DNA of 64,000 nt from Onchocerca volvulus (lineage: Eukaryota; Nematoda; Chromadorea; Rhabditida; Onchocercidae): NCBI GenBank assembly GCA_000499405.2, contig HG738139.1, positions 1,144,108 through 1,208,107 of the forward strand, written 5' to 3'. How positions within the stretch are numbered: the first letter of the stretch is position 1; every line of letters starts with the position of its first letter. The translations under genes were made by a program, and so were the position numbers. This document shows, piece by piece, positions 13,201 through 25,774 of the stretch. The notes under the pieces were generated by a model, which did not search any database, was not told the DNA's origin, and saw nothing but the letters and a program-made list of their open reading frames with translations.

Positions 13201-16200
13201 AGATGGAAGAGTTTGCAATCTGAATTAAAGTCATTCCCAAATCAATATCATCTCACAAAGAAACATTTTACTATCACTTTCTTCATTTGTCGTTATGAAT
13301 CTTAAAGATTAAAACTTTTTGAATTAAAAAAATAAAATTTAAATTAATTGAAATAATTAGCTGAGTAAATAATTTCAAAACAAAGAAGGGAACAGATTAA
13401 TTTTGTTTTAGATTATTGAAAATAACAATGAAGTAGCAATAGATAATAAATTAAAGCATTTTTTGAGTAACAATGATAAAAAAATTTATTGTTGTACAAA
13501 AAATCGAGTATTAGTTGATGTTTACGAATCTAAACTATTCAAAAATTAAAGATTAATTTTTTTGTATTGTAATTTTTCATTGAAAATTGTTTATGCAATT
13601 ATTATTTTTATTATTATTATTATTATTAGGCACATTATCTGCAACATCAATCGTTGCAATGCGGTGCGACAATGTTCAATAAATTATCATTTGATCCGCC
13701 GATCCGATCACTTGCTTTACCGATCGGTCGCTTGAACTATATGCCAATGGATCAAATTGTAAATGGTGATATATGTCGATTGGTTACTACTAATGCTACT
13801 ACGAAACCAAAACTCGTTTATTCTTCTACAAGTTATCAGGTTCTTCCCAATTTCATCTTTCCTTTGAATGTATTCTCGATAATACAAATAATGGAATCTT
13901 CATCATCTATCCCATCACTGGATAGCTTTTTACAAGTCTGATTTTAATTAAACAAAGCCAACAATTAATAAATGTATTTTTACTTACCACTGATTAAAAG
14001 ATATGCAAATTGATATTTGAGCATTAGACATTAGGCTATTATTATCGTATCCATAGCAGCAAAATATTTGCTTAATTTGCGTAACTGCTTCTAATTCATT
14101 TATCGATATAGTTGTCCATCAATTGGCTTATTTGTCTCGATATGCATGATGATTATATAATGATAAGAATGATATAATAATAAAAGTATATTATAATAAA
14201 AATTTTAAATCAGATTTCATGTTAGAATTCATCTTATTGGCGAATCAATTTTTTTTAGAAAATAATAACAATTTGTGGAAATTGTACGGAATGTCCGGTC
14301 GGTTTAATCAGTATTTATGCATATTTGAAACGATTGCTAAAAGATATTGAAATTTCACTAATTGTTATCATTCGTGGTATCAATCATCGACAGCTGAACG
14401 ATGGTGATAACGAAAAGAAGATTTATTTTACATTTATCGGTAAGGAAACACCGATTGCTCTGGATGATTGTCAAATTATCGATGCTGCTGAAGCAGATGC
14501 TTTGCGAAGTTTTTCGAAAACTTCCGTTCTTTTTGTCTCAATTTCGTTCATCATTTTAATGGTCATTTCGCTTGCTTGGCTCACTTTTTATTATATCCAA
14601 CGGTAAGGACTTTTTTTTTTATAAACTTTCATAAATTGCATTCATCTCTCTTACTTTGATCATTTTTTTAGAATTAATTATTGAAATGAGAAAGGTTTAC
14701 GATAATGAATTTTTTATTGGCTTCGTAGCTTAAGCGATTTATTTCCTAATTAGAAATGATTGAAAGTCATCGGTAAGAAGTGAGTGAAATTATTAATAAT
14801 TAATAGCGAAAGATTGGATTGTTAGAAATTGAATTAATTAACAGTTACCATGGTACCAATTGGGAATTAATTCTTGAATGATAGTATGAATACGATGACG
14901 TCATATCATTTTGATTATATTAATGCTTCTAATATGAAAAAAATTGAAATTGAATAATAGTATGAATACGATGACGTCATATCATTTTGATTATATTAAT
15001 GCTTCTAATATGAAAAAAATTGATATTGAATAATAGTATGAATACGATGATGTCATATTATTTTGATTACATTAATGCTTCTAATATGAAAAAATTGAAA
15101 TTGAATAATATTTTTGTCATTACTTTCATTCATTTCCTGAAATTTTTTTTTTTTTTGAAGTTTTTTTGAAATTGCTGAAAAACTTTTCGTTCAAAAATTC
15201 TATCATAAAATATTTTCTCTTTTTTGTTGTATTTGATCATGTTGTAACTCAAGATATGTGTATGCTATTGTGTTTCAGAAGTTTCGGAATCTTTCATTTC
15301 AAAATTTTAGAATCAATTTCTATTGCATATCGATCGGTTTAATCATTTTTTTAATTTCTAAATTCAATGATAATTTTAGATTCCGCTATGCGCATGCCAA
15401 AGATCGCCTTCAGCGACGACTTTTTAATGCGGCTAAAAAAGCGTTAGCACGTATTCCAACAAGACCGTTACGTATTGGTGATAAGGAACTTGATACTGAT
15501 TGTCCGGTTTGCATTGATCCATATCGAACCGGTGATATTATTCGTTCGCTTCCGTGTAGGTAAAATAATTATGTATCTCATATACTTTATATTTTTTTCT
15601 TTTAAATTTAAAAATTTTTAAAATTCTTTCAAGTTGACTAAATTTTGACGTTTAAATCTTTATGTTTTAAAAAGAAAAAAAAAAAGTTTTCTCAATTTAC
15701 TCAAAAAGATTGAAATTTTATTTAATACAACAAATATGAATGAAAATTTTCGAATTTTTCAGAATTTATACCGATAAAAAATGAAAATTTTTTTAGGCAT
15801 ATATTTCATAAAACATGCGTTGATCCATGGCTTCTAGAACACAGAACTTGTCCAATGTGCAAAAGTGATATTCTAAAGGTTTTTATCATTTTATCTTGGA
15901 ATGTACTGAATATTGATATGATCGTATCAGTAATGTTGAAAGATATTGAGAAAAACTACGAGTAATCTTTTTTAATTTCAGGCTTTCGGTTTTTATGTAT
16001 CGTCAAGTAAACATGCATCAAATAATGCAAATAGGGAAGATGTTCATCAACAGTCAAGAGATGGAGATATATTAAGCGATGATATACATTCCTTAACTGG
16101 ATCTGAGTCCACATTTCGATATACCGGACATATCGATGGTCGAAATTCATCCAGTGTATCAAATTTCCCGCAACAACAACTTGTTCAGGTTCGAAAAAAT

Positions 16201-17437
16201 ATTCTCCAAAAACATTATTCTGAAAGATGAAATTTTGAGAAAAATTGCTCTAAGCTTTTAAAATTTAAATTTAGAAATTAATTAACTTGTAAATTGCTAT
16301 CAAATTATATTTGTTGACATATGAGAAAAAAAAAAAGTTTGCTACAGTTTGAAGATATTTCGAGATATACTATTTTTTATTAAACTAGCAACTATGATAA
16401 GGGATCTGCTATACATTTACTGCATACTAGATATTTATTTCTGTTTTAAAAATAATCCTATTGTCACTTTTCAAATTTTCACTATCTTTTCTCTTTCTTT
16501 TCACTTTATTGATTGGAGTAGAATTGATTTTCGGTATGAGATGATTGCTTCAAATTTCCGAGACTTATATATCTAATCGTTGTCATTCTGAAAAAGTGAT
16601 GAGATGTATAAATAGATGTTGTAAATGATATTTCAAATATTATCATTCCCATTGATATTTTGAATATTATCATTTCCATCTATCATTATTTTTAACATTT
16701 CAGGTGCTGCATTGCTCTAATATAAATGCATTTTCAATAACGCCTTTAACAATACATTGTAATTCTCCACAAAAAAATGTAAACAGTATGTCTAAACTTC
16801 CTTATCTTTTCTAACTTTTTCACATGATTCTTATCATTTCGATTTAATTAATAACAATTCAAACAATATCTTCTCCAAGTTCAACATTATATCAGAATCG
16901 AAAATGCTCGATTTTTTCTAAATTATATAAACTATTAAAGAAATTTTTTACAAAACTCTTTTTCCGTCGTAATGAGTAATACGTAGAATAACTTCATAAT
17001 TACATCACTTGATAAGTAGTTCATTTGCAGCGAATTCTGAGCAAGAAAATAATGAAACGAATCGAGTCTCATGGCAATTTCGGAAGTCAAAATCGACCAC
17101 CTCGCACGCCGTAAATGTTTCGCATTTCCGTTCACGTTCTCTGTCACATGATATGTCATCGCTCGAATCAGAAAAACCTAAAGCCAGAATCAGTCTCGGT
17201 ACCGGACTTACAACACTTCACTTCCCACCGTTATCTATCAAAAATATTACATGTCGCGATAATGCTTCACCCATATTGATGGCTTCATCCGACCCGACTT
17301 CACCTTCATTTACAGTATCATCCAATCAGAAAAATTGCTGCTTACAACAGAAATTAAAACCAAAACGCATTAGCTCGCAGGATACCAAACGACCACAAGC
17401 AGAGTCAAATTACTTAGCTAGCGTTGAGTCATTGTAA
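10271..17437 (+). CDS. Goliath/GRAIL-type transmembrane RING-H2 E3 ubiquitin ligase
   Basis: Exons: 10271-10333, 13630-13839, 14259-14602, 15380-15559, 15797-15878, 15982-16188, 16704-16785, 17031-17437; 524 residues. Exon 2 could instead end at 13935, also in phase. An N-terminal signal-like segment is followed by a cysteine-bearing lumenal region where the family has a PA domain (poorly conserved here), a membrane segment at about 178-204 ([18 protein letters not shown]), then the family signature after it ([20 protein letters not shown]). The RING-H2 is C247-x2-C250, C265-x-H267-x2-H270-x2-C273, C284-x2-C287. The Ser/Thr-rich tail is unique. By family knowledge (RNF13/128/130/150) it would ubiquitinate membrane or endosomal substrates. 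The gene has a 3.3 kb first intron. The exon 2 acceptor lies directly at the end of an ATT microsatellite. Two tandem repeats with CRE-like motifs sit in introns 1 and 3. AATAAA occurs at 17764. Confidence 0.88.
11979..12239. repeat. 29-bp minisatellite, 9 copies, in intron 1 of the RING ligase gene
   Basis: Nine head-to-tail 29-base units of the form gcgataaaatgagatatacgtc[a/g]gcg[a/g]at. Two variants are interspersed: A (cagcgaat) and B (cggcggat), in the order A A B A B A B B A. Units are nearly identical otherwise and carry several CpG dinucleotides and a CGTCA/CGTCG core each, in contrast to the AT-rich intron. The near-identity suggests recent expansion. Confidence 0.9.
13606..13629 (+). 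repeat. (ATT)n microsatellite forming a splice acceptor
   Basis: A run of TTA/ATT repeats ends in TAG at 13627-13629, immediately before exon 2 of the RING ligase gene, so the repeat itself supplies the tract before the acceptor AG. Confidence 0.7.
14873..15107. repeat. 76-bp tandem repeat with CRE palindromes, 3 copies, intron 3
   Basis: Three consecutive 76-base units (equivalent points at 14881, 14957, 15033). Units 1 and 2 contain a perfect TGACGTCA octamer (14896-14903 and 14972-14979). In unit 3 the octamer is TGATGTCA (15048-15055). TGACGTCA is the known CREB/ATF site; regulatory use here is inference. Confidence 0.85.
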
Positions 17438-18116
17438 TATTTTTTTCATTGATCTCTTATTTCAAAAGCTGCAAACTTTACGAAAGAAAAGTTTGCGAAA
17501 GATATTAACTTCGCAGAATGTACGACGAAACGAGATAAATCTTGTTGAATAATATGTTTCTAATCCTGTATAATCACTTACTAAACAAGCTTTAGTCTAA
17601 CGTACATCATATTTTGATTTCAACGAAATTTCTTCTTTATGCATCTTGAAGTGCAATCTTTTGCTATCTTATTCGTTGTTTGTTGCCTTATTTCAAAATG
17701 TGAATTAGGATTCTTCAAATTTTTGATTTGTAGAAGAAACTGGGAATTATATGAGGTTAACAAAATAAATTATTGAAAAAATCAATACTATAGTAGGATG
17801 ATAATTCACTTAAGAAAGCGATGACAATTAAATGAATTTAATAATTTAAAACCTGAAAAATTCCAAGCTACTCTTTCGTCATTCTATGAATATTATGCAA
17901 AAAGAATTTTAAAAAAAAAGACTATTTATCTAAAACTATAAACAATCTTCTTTTACAATTTTTCTGACAATTTTATGGAGGCTAACAAAAATAGATCATT
18001 GAGTAAATTGCTAACTATAAAGCAAAAACTGATATCAAAATAGCAAATTTTTTTTTTCATAGCTATTTCTGTTTGCTTATTTGTTATGATCTGCATTATT
18101 AATAATACTATTACTA
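17438..18116. other. 3' flank of the RING ligase gene
   Basis: AT-rich sequence with a possible polyadenylation signal AATAAA at 17764-17769. No other feature recognised. Confidence 0.5.
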
Positions 18117-18265
18117 ACCTTGCTTTCCTTAATAACAATCATCAACTGTTCACTTACTGTATCCTTATTCTTCGCCAGGAAACCATCAACATTATAAATA
18201 AGATATAAAATTTTGTAAGCGAAATTTACTCCTATGTCTTCACTGTGACGGAAATGATTCAGCAA
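18117..18265 (-). pseudogene. Myosin motor-domain exon remnant (class V-like)
   Basis: Read on the minus strand, one open frame ends with YNVDGFLAKNKDTVSEQLM and then VIKESK before a good donor (GTTAGT). This matches the conserved myosin head segment around 'GFLEKNKDT', closest in my memory to class V myosins. The part before it, where myosins have the HFA(D/G)xVxY stretch, is scrambled (FAYKILYLIYNV), as if a small indel had shifted frame. No other myosin exons were found nearby, so it looks like an isolated relic in the gap between two genes rather than part of a working myosin gene. A chance match is possible but unlikely over about 25 residues. Confidence 0.5.
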
Positions 18266-18665
18266 CTTGTAAAAAATTTATAGAACCTATATTGCAGAGA
18301 ATTCATAAAATAAATCTGTTGATGAACTACATGGTACTAACTACTACACCATCATCGCTTGATTATAAAATGATTTAGTTGAAAGTTGCTTTATATTTCA
18401 AGTTAAATGAAAATAGGTAAAAATTATTACTAAATAATAGATACATTTGTATGACACACTGCATAATCTTCAGCCAGTAATATGATGGCATTAAAAGACA
18501 AAACAATATGCACCAGTGAAATAATTTAAAACTGCAAAATAAAACGATGGTATTATAGAAGCTATATCGATTTGTAATGATTTCAATTAATAAAATACAT
18601 AATTTGCGATTTTTTTTTTTTATATATAATTGTATTCTACATTGTATATGTGCAAATAAATGAAA

Positions 18666-20054
18666 CTATTTCTTCTGTGTCAGTGACTTCTTGAATTCTT
18701 CACCAAATGTCTTCGAGAAAAATTTAATTCGTTCCGAAAAATCCCGAAAAATTGATATACGCATACCATACATTGTTGAGACGAAAAAACGCGCAACTGA
18801 ACGAATTACTTTTGAATCTGCTAGCTGCAATGAAATAAATTCAAACGAATGAAATAAGTAGGAAGCTAAAGTAAAGCTTCCTATTCACGTCCTATTTAAT
18901 TCTATTTGTCTTACTGAATCGATTCTATTCTTTTCTAATAAGCCTACCACTTTTATGGTTGTAGTGTTCTTCTTTTTCCTTCCACCCTCTGATTTGATAC
19001 TAATTTTCATTCATAAAGTGCAATTTGAATAATTAAGTTATTGTATGACACACAGCGAAGAACACTTTCAACATGAATGCTAAAAAATTTGCCTCCCTTA
19101 ATAATCTCACTTATCAGCACAGTGTCTGCTATCTGAAGAATAACACATCAAAGATATTAAACATCATCATTTTATCTACTCAGAAAAAGAGACAGAAAAA
19201 TGATAAAACAACCAACAATATTTTATGATAGTGAAACTCTTTTATAAATCAAAGTTCATGAGGTATACGAATATAGAAACAACTGAGATGATGAGATACG
19301 TAATAAAGCCATTCAAATATATTTTGCCTTTATGATTAAATTGCATACCTTCTGAATCACATGCTCTTGATTTAGATATTGCCTGAAAATACTCTTTCTT
19401 TCTTTCAAAACTTTGAAGAAAATGTAATACTTTTTTTCTTTCACATTAGAAAATTAATTTCATGTTTTCTTTTTCAATCTATATGACGAGTTTCATCATA
19501 TTTTAAAATATTCGAATAACAAACAATTTTGATTTATGCATCCAGCAGAAAGAGATCTAGCTCATATCTTTAGTGAGTAAAAAGTAAAAAATAATTGATA
19601 CTTTCAGTTGATAAATGATCTTACTTATATCTTCACTGGATAAAAGATTTTATGCATACTTTATGCATACTATAGCTTTTTTTTTTTCAAAAAATATGAA
19701 AGTAGCGAAAAATTTGGCACTGAGCTGACCAGAATATCAAATTTTTATAAACAGTGCAACTATCGATGACACATAACACATAATGCTTAACGTGCGATGC
19801 ACTAATATGAATGAAATGTATAAACTAAATATATAAAGATTTGATGAGGACGTGAGAATCATCAAAAAAGGGAAAAAACAAAAGCTTGTCAATATTTGAT
19901 TACAATTAAAAAGGAATAATAGAAAGTATAGCATTAAAATAAATCTATTTGATCGACATACCTCAAGAATTGATGCCACATAATGAATCACACCATGTGT
20001 GATACAACCTTGTACTTGCGGGTTATCTGAAATTAGCCTAATTAAGGACCACAT
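18666..20054 (-). CDS. Unidentified conserved gene, 3' exons, model incomplete
   Basis: Three exons join cleanly on the minus strand: 19349-19382, 19052-19132 and 18666-18824 (TAG stop). They encode about 90 residues: an amphipathic helical stretch (QYLNQEHVIQKIADTVLISE, then IIKGGKF), then LADSKVIRSVARFF and a basic C-terminus ending KKSLTQKK. A further exon-like block at 19962-20054 starts with ATG, reads MWSLIRLISDNPQVQGCITH and ends at a good GTATGT donor. It ends in phase 0 whereas the next exon needs two bases before it, so an exon is missing from my model, or the block is not the partner. Repeated helical composition suggests an ARM-like or mitochondrial helical protein, but I do not recognise the family. 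Confidence 0.45.
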
Positions 20055-20059
20055 GTGAA

Positions 20060-20420
20060 AAACAACATCTCATCAACCTCAATCAGCGGGACAAATAAAC
20101 ATGACCTATCCGACATCTCAATCCCTTCCATTAAATCATCGCGAAGTGAACCTGAGCCCAATCCCGAAGTGAAATGAATCTGAGCCCAGTTCCTGAATCC
20201 GATTCCTGATTCCGGGAATAGTCGAGAAGAAAGGGTCGGGTGAGGGGTCATGATCTGGTGGGAAGTGGCCGAAATTCTAGTTGGAACGTGACCTCAATGT
20301 ATGGTCTAATCAGAAATAACTGGGATGAGAGGATTAAATGGAAAGTTATGGTCTAATCGGAAATAACCGGAGTATGGGAATCAAAGGTGAAAGGTTTCAT
20401 TGAGAGAGAGAAACGGATAG
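20060..20420. other. GC-richer island with internal short repeats
   Basis: This stretch is clearly less AT-rich than its surroundings and is built from short imperfect repeats: 'tctgagcccagttcctgaatcc'-like blocks, and 'atggtctaatcagaaataactgg' repeated as 'atggtctaatcggaaataaccgg'. Open on the minus strand for about 200 bases, but the translation is repetitive and unlike a protein. It lies between divergent genes, so it could be a promoter island or a transposon fragment. Confidence 0.45.
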
Positions 20421-20754
20421 AACAGGAAAATGTGGGAAAAACTTGGTATGTAGAACTGAATCACTCAGTATTTCATGTTTTACCTTTTAGTTTTGTTTAT
20501 GTATGTGTTTCATCCGTTTGCTGAGATTTATCGTGCGATTTCTTCTATCTTCACACACTTTTTTTTTCAGCAAATAATTGATATTATACAATCAAACTTT
20601 TATATTTGTACTGCTTAGTTTGATCAATTGTGATAAGATGTAATCAGATAGATCTGCAAAGTTGTGATCGAAGTTTTCCGGAGACTTTTCAGATTGTATT
20701 TTCTTGCCTATAGAATTTTAAAGAAGTTTAAGTTTTAAGGCATATCACATATAT

Positions 20755-23224
20755 ATGGCAAGCATATTGACAAAATCGGAATGCACTAGCATGACGATAT
20801 CTGCAACCATTACTTTTAATACACTTCCGGTGGAAATTATCACATACATCTTGAACTGTCTTCCCTACGATGATATCAGTTCATTGAGAGCCGTTAGTTC
20901 TTTAATTTTTTATTTTCAATTTTCTGAATTTAAACTATCTGCTATAAACTATCTGTTGTTGTATGAGAGGAGCGGTTAGTGATAGATAATCAGAAAAGGA
21001 TCGATGATGATTCTTATCTCACCTCTGTTTTCTTCATTTTATGTAAAAAATACATGGTTGTTTTTAGAGAAACTAAGTTCTTTTTTTTTTTCAAATGGAT
21101 AGTGATAATACATAATTTTCTTTCACAAATTTTTACAATTATTTCAATTCAGGTTTCCAAAAGTTTTGATGTGGTAGCACGTTCCATCTTAAACAATTCA
21201 TTTTTTCGTCTCGGTGAACAACTAGATAAAGCAATGACTCGAATGAAAAAGATGCTACCGAAAAGGGAATCACAACGAAGGTATTAATTTTTGTCATTTT
21301 ATTTCAATAACTACATTTTTCATTAGCGCCATTGTTATTCAAGACGAAAATTCGTCTTAATAGATAACTATAGTTTTCTATGTGAAGTAAGAATGATCAG
21401 TGAAAAAGGCATCATAATTGAAGCGCGGTATCAAATAACAGATATTCCAATCTTACATTTACACAGGATAAGAAGTAATAAGAAATAATTTACCAATATG
21501 CATTTTTTTTCTGTAATTATAAAATAATGGTATCATAGGCAGTAATGTATCGTTTTAAGAGATTTATGAAAATAACGTGAGGAATTATTAAAAATAAAAT
21601 TTCTACTACATATAAACAGTATTTTTTTTTTTGATTACTTTAATCAGTATAGTGGTTGCAAGACAGTAGTTTGAAAAATCACTTTAGGAGTGTGAAAGAT
21701 TTCATTACTTATATTTGGCAAGCATAAATTGTTTGCCGCATGTTCGATTTTTTCATCATTCTGTTCAAGATTATAGACCTTTTCCTTGATGTGAGATCGA
21801 ATGACAGACATTCATTTTTATGAAATTAATATAATCTTTTATGTTTAAGGCTACATACTTTATCGCGCGTTAATGAAGTTTATTCAGCGTTGGAAACACG
21901 TTATGCATTGCTTTCGATGACATTCAGGAAGTATATTGATAATGATTCATGTTGCTTCATAGCTGGCAAGGTAAGATGACTAATGATTCGTGAATTTTGA
22001 TAGCTGTTATTAGTGGTCCCATCTCATTAAGTGCTAATAATTTTCTTTTCTAACTGCAATTTATATCAAACGATATTAATGAATGAATCCTTTTATAAGA
22101 TAAATAAGTTTAATCGCTTTATTTATAAGATAATTTAAAATGTGCTTCAATGGATGCTTCACTACAGTTGATTCCTACTGAATTATTATATATAATTCAT
22201 TCAGGTATTGGATGAAGGTTTTTCTGTGCTACGTATGTTGGACAGTTGTATTAAACGGAAAGTACAACCACCGGAAACACAGGAATCATTAAAAGACATT
22301 CGGGATTATTCTAGGTTTACTTTGTTGAAATAAATCAGTGAGAAGTTAGAAATTTATGACGATTAGTGAAAATTTTCATAAAAATAATTGCCAAATTTAC
22401 ATTTCTCATTATTTTCATCATTATTAATTAAATAGTGATTATGGTTCTCACTGTTATTGTCTCATCACTTTTAAATTTTTTTAGTATGGCAATGGAATAT
22501 TTTGAAGAACAAATTGCACCAGCTCTACGTATTCGAGATCCTTTGACCCTTCTTTGTCGTTCTCATTCTCGATACTCATTGGAATCGTTTCCCAACAGCT
22601 TTTCGTCTGCCACATTGAGTGATAGGTATATTAGCTAAGATGATTCTGTTATCACAAATACATCTTACACACAAATGGTTTTTATTGCATTACTCTTTGC
22701 TGAATAAAAAAGAAGATTTTATTTAGCGTTCGTTCGTTGTGCAGTACATCCTCTTCGAATATCGTAATAAACAGAAATAGCAACAGTCCGATGAGGTCTA
22801 ATTTCGATGATTTTGCAAAAATGAACCAGTGGAAAAAGAAGATTGATGATAAAGTTAAACAACATGAACGAATAATCGCTGAACAGGATCGTGTGATACG
22901 TGAACAAAGCAAAGCTATAAATAGTATCATTGAATGCATGCATCAAGTAATTTTTTTTCTACCATATTAAATATCAATTTTCGAAAATTGCGAGAATCTT
23001 TTATCTATTATAATTAGTGATTTTTGATCCATGCTATTCCATTTATTGTTAATTTGCAGATTAGCTCGAAAATTTCGTTCAACTTCATGAAAGAATTGAA
23101 AGCTGTAGAAGAGTTGTCGCAACCAAGTTCATCACCTGCAGGTCCATCCGAAAAAATAAAACGTTTGGGAAAAAGAAAATCTAATACAATGTTATCTAAG
23201 AAAAATGCAAAGCGAAACAACTAA
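20755..23224 (+). CDS. FBXO28: F-box protein, FBXO28 orthologue
   Basis: Exons: 20755-20892, 21153-21280, 21850-21970, 22205-22314, 22485-22625, 22727-22946, 23060-23224; 340 residues (the human protein is about 370). Exon 6 could start at 22745, 18 bases later, in frame. Order: short Ser/Thr-rich start, F-box from about residue 22 (LPVEIITYILNCLPYDDISS), then the FBXO28-specific region (LPKRESQRR, ALETRYALLSMTFRKYID, CCFIAGKVLDEGFSVLR, SMAMEYFEE), a coiled coil at about 230-275 (KIDDKVKQHERIIAEQDRVI), and a basic tail with KRLGKRKS that looks like a nuclear localisation signal. By family knowledge it is the substrate receptor of an SCF ubiquitin ligase in the nucleus. The acceptor of intron 2 is TTTAAG instead of TTTCAG. 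Confidence 0.92.
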
Positions 23225-24405
23225 TTACTATTTGTCAGCTGTAACTACCATTTCTTAGAGAATCAATTAATTACTTTTTGTTGGGTTGCGGGTTATCATT
23301 TTAATCAAATAGTTAACGTGTTGCATAATCTCGACGTTTAATTCTTAAAATTAAAAAAAGTTTATCTGTCAAGCACTTATCTTCCATATTAACTAGGAGA
23401 CGATATTTATATCATCTGCATTTAACACGGGTTTCTTTTAATACTGTATACTTTCTGTATTCATGTCGTTGTAAGATATGTGGAATGAGAAATGATTAAT
23501 TGCACTAAATATAGACCAAAAGAAAAAATGTATAGATCAAAAGCTCACTAAATCATTTTGAACTTAAAAATGTTATAATTTTTTTGTTTACTTATAGAAG
23601 ATTAGTCCTATAAATTAACATCATTCCATGAAATTTGCATCTTTCACCCTGTTTTCAATCATATTTTCATATTTTATTTCTTTAATGTCAAAATTTGTTA
23701 GCAGAATCAGGAAAAAGAATTGAACTCATGTTTGCTCAGCATTTATCTTCGGCAGTGATTGCAATACAGTTATTAGTGAATGAGTGTAAACAGTAGCTAA
23801 CTATTGCATATGATAAATTTCATATGCATTTCAAATTCTTCAATAATTTTATGAACATAAATGTTTGAAGAAAAGGGAAAATGTTCCTGTGCTCATTTCT
23901 AGACCGCACATGGAAAAATTTCCTTGCATTTTTAATGAGATTTGCTTGCTCGACAGATGATATTTGGAATTGCAGAAATAGACTTTTAAGAAGCTAGCGT
24001 ATGTGTTAACGGCAGATCATCACCAATAGATCCTGCTAGTGTGAGGATCAAATAAAAGTTCGAAGACCGGATTTAATAAGCAGATTGACATAACTTATAT
24101 ACTTAACAACATAAGAGAAGAACAGTTATGATCATTGATATCATAAGAATTTCCAAGTGTTACGAATAAATAATAAAGCATAGAAATCACCGTTAATCAC
24201 ATAATAGTAATTTTTCTTATTCTACCACATATTTGAAGTAATATGATTATTTTATTACGCACTGAACATAAAGAATGAAACATCGAACTGTGCGATTCTA
24301 TATACTAGGCAATACATGTAATAACGATACTAGTCTTATAATACATGAATTAAAAGACTTTGATATCATATATTTAACTATAACTTAGGAAATCAGTAAT
24401 ACTCA
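23225..24405. other. Intergenic region between convergent genes
   Basis: Lies between the FBXO28 stop and the GLTP stop, so it mainly holds two 3' flanks. No coding signal or repeat recognised. Confidence 0.5.
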
Positions 24406-25774
24406 TTAATTTATTAATAATTTTCTTGTGAGTAGTGGATTCGGAGTGTCTAGTTTTTTCTTGATATAATAATTAACAATATGAGCTACGTTAATCCTAA
24501 AGTTGTCGAGATGTGCTGCGATATGTTCAATGCATATATCATCCAGACCTTCCTCGCCTTCGGCGAGTATTTTCAAAATAGTACTTCGAGTTGGAGCTGC
24601 CAGAATAACGACCTGAAATTGTATGAAATCGTGTATGAAATCTTGATATAAATAGTGAAGCAGAGTCATTCATAAGGAATAATAGTATTATTAGTTTGAA
24701 GTAATTCATGGATGCAAAAATATGAGGATGGGAAGCCAAAACTGCAAGCTTACCTTAAATAACTGCTTTGATATGAACCCGTGATGCCTTTTGAGTGTAT
24801 TATTATAAGCGTTGTTGATAGAACCCGTTAAGCTGTTTGTTTTTTCCTTATCTATTGAAGATCGATATACTTGCACCATTTCCGACAAAAATTCAAGCAT
24901 AAATTCTAAACCTCTAAAAAATAAGTACAATGTTGTAATAACAGAACAACTTACTAAATAATCACAGTCGTTTCTCTTTCTCAAGAACACAAAACTTTGG
25001 AACCCTTTTTCTAAAGTGCAGCCTTTGCACAAAACAATCAAACATATATTCCAAAAAGCTTCAAGCTGCTGTGTTACAATACCATACATACAATCCAGTA
25101 CATGTTTTTTGAGTCTTACCTCTGAAAAGAAGCAAAATTCAATTCTGCTCAATGTGCTGAGCAAAGATGCGTCTTTTGTATCAATCTGAAAGGAAACTAA
25201 CCCGACCTTTTCAGCCATAATAGTCCTTCAGTAGCTACGCCCATTTTTCCGTTATTTTTAGCGAGATCATCTTCAATCAGATCCTCGATATATTTGCACT
25301 TGCCTTTCTCACTTTCGTACTTCGTTCTAACTTTGGTAACATTACCGCTAATATCATTCTTGATCGGAATAAATGCTGTTCCTAGGAAACCTGAAACATT
25401 ACCGTTAAAATAGCAGTCGCGAAAACTGTCGGAACATAGCACTGATGATAGCATTGATGATCTTTGACAAATGCTTAGCTTTTATGTGACCTAGTCTTCA
25501 GTCGTAGGCAGCACATAGCAATTAATTATTATTTAAAATAATACTGGTAAAGTTAAGTTTTACAATAAGAGGAATTTGAAATGCCAGAAAGATGCAATAG
25601 AGTGAGGAAATATATTTAAAGACTGAAAATTCTAAGTTTACCTACAAAATCAGCGATGCCTTGACAAGCTCTAAGGAATTGTTCGGTTGGAACTTTATCA
25701 TTCTCGATCATCGGAAACATCAATTCTGGATGCGAAAAGTACGTGGAAACTTCATCTAGCTGTACTAAATCCAT
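24406..25774 (-). CDS. Glycolipid transfer protein (GLTP fold)
   Basis: Exons on the minus strand: 25642-25774, 25207-25390, 24754-24913, 24406-24612; 227 residues (human GLTP is 209). The GLTP domain fills the protein. Glycolipid headgroup residues known from human GLTP (D48, N52, K55, W96, H140) have counterparts with the right spacing: D57, N61 and K64 in FIPIKNDISGNVTKVRTKY, W103 in ATEGLLWLKR and H150 in KRHHGFISKQLF. It should bind a sphingolipid with a sugar headgroup in the cytosol and move it between membranes. The start was chosen because it gives the usual short N-terminal helix before PTEQFL and no open frame extends upstream. Splice phases agree throughout. Confidence 0.92.

Noticed and set aside
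20042..20251. 69-codon minus-strand frame in the GC-rich island
   Set aside because: The translation follows the internal nucleotide repeats and overlaps a better exon candidate ending at 20054.
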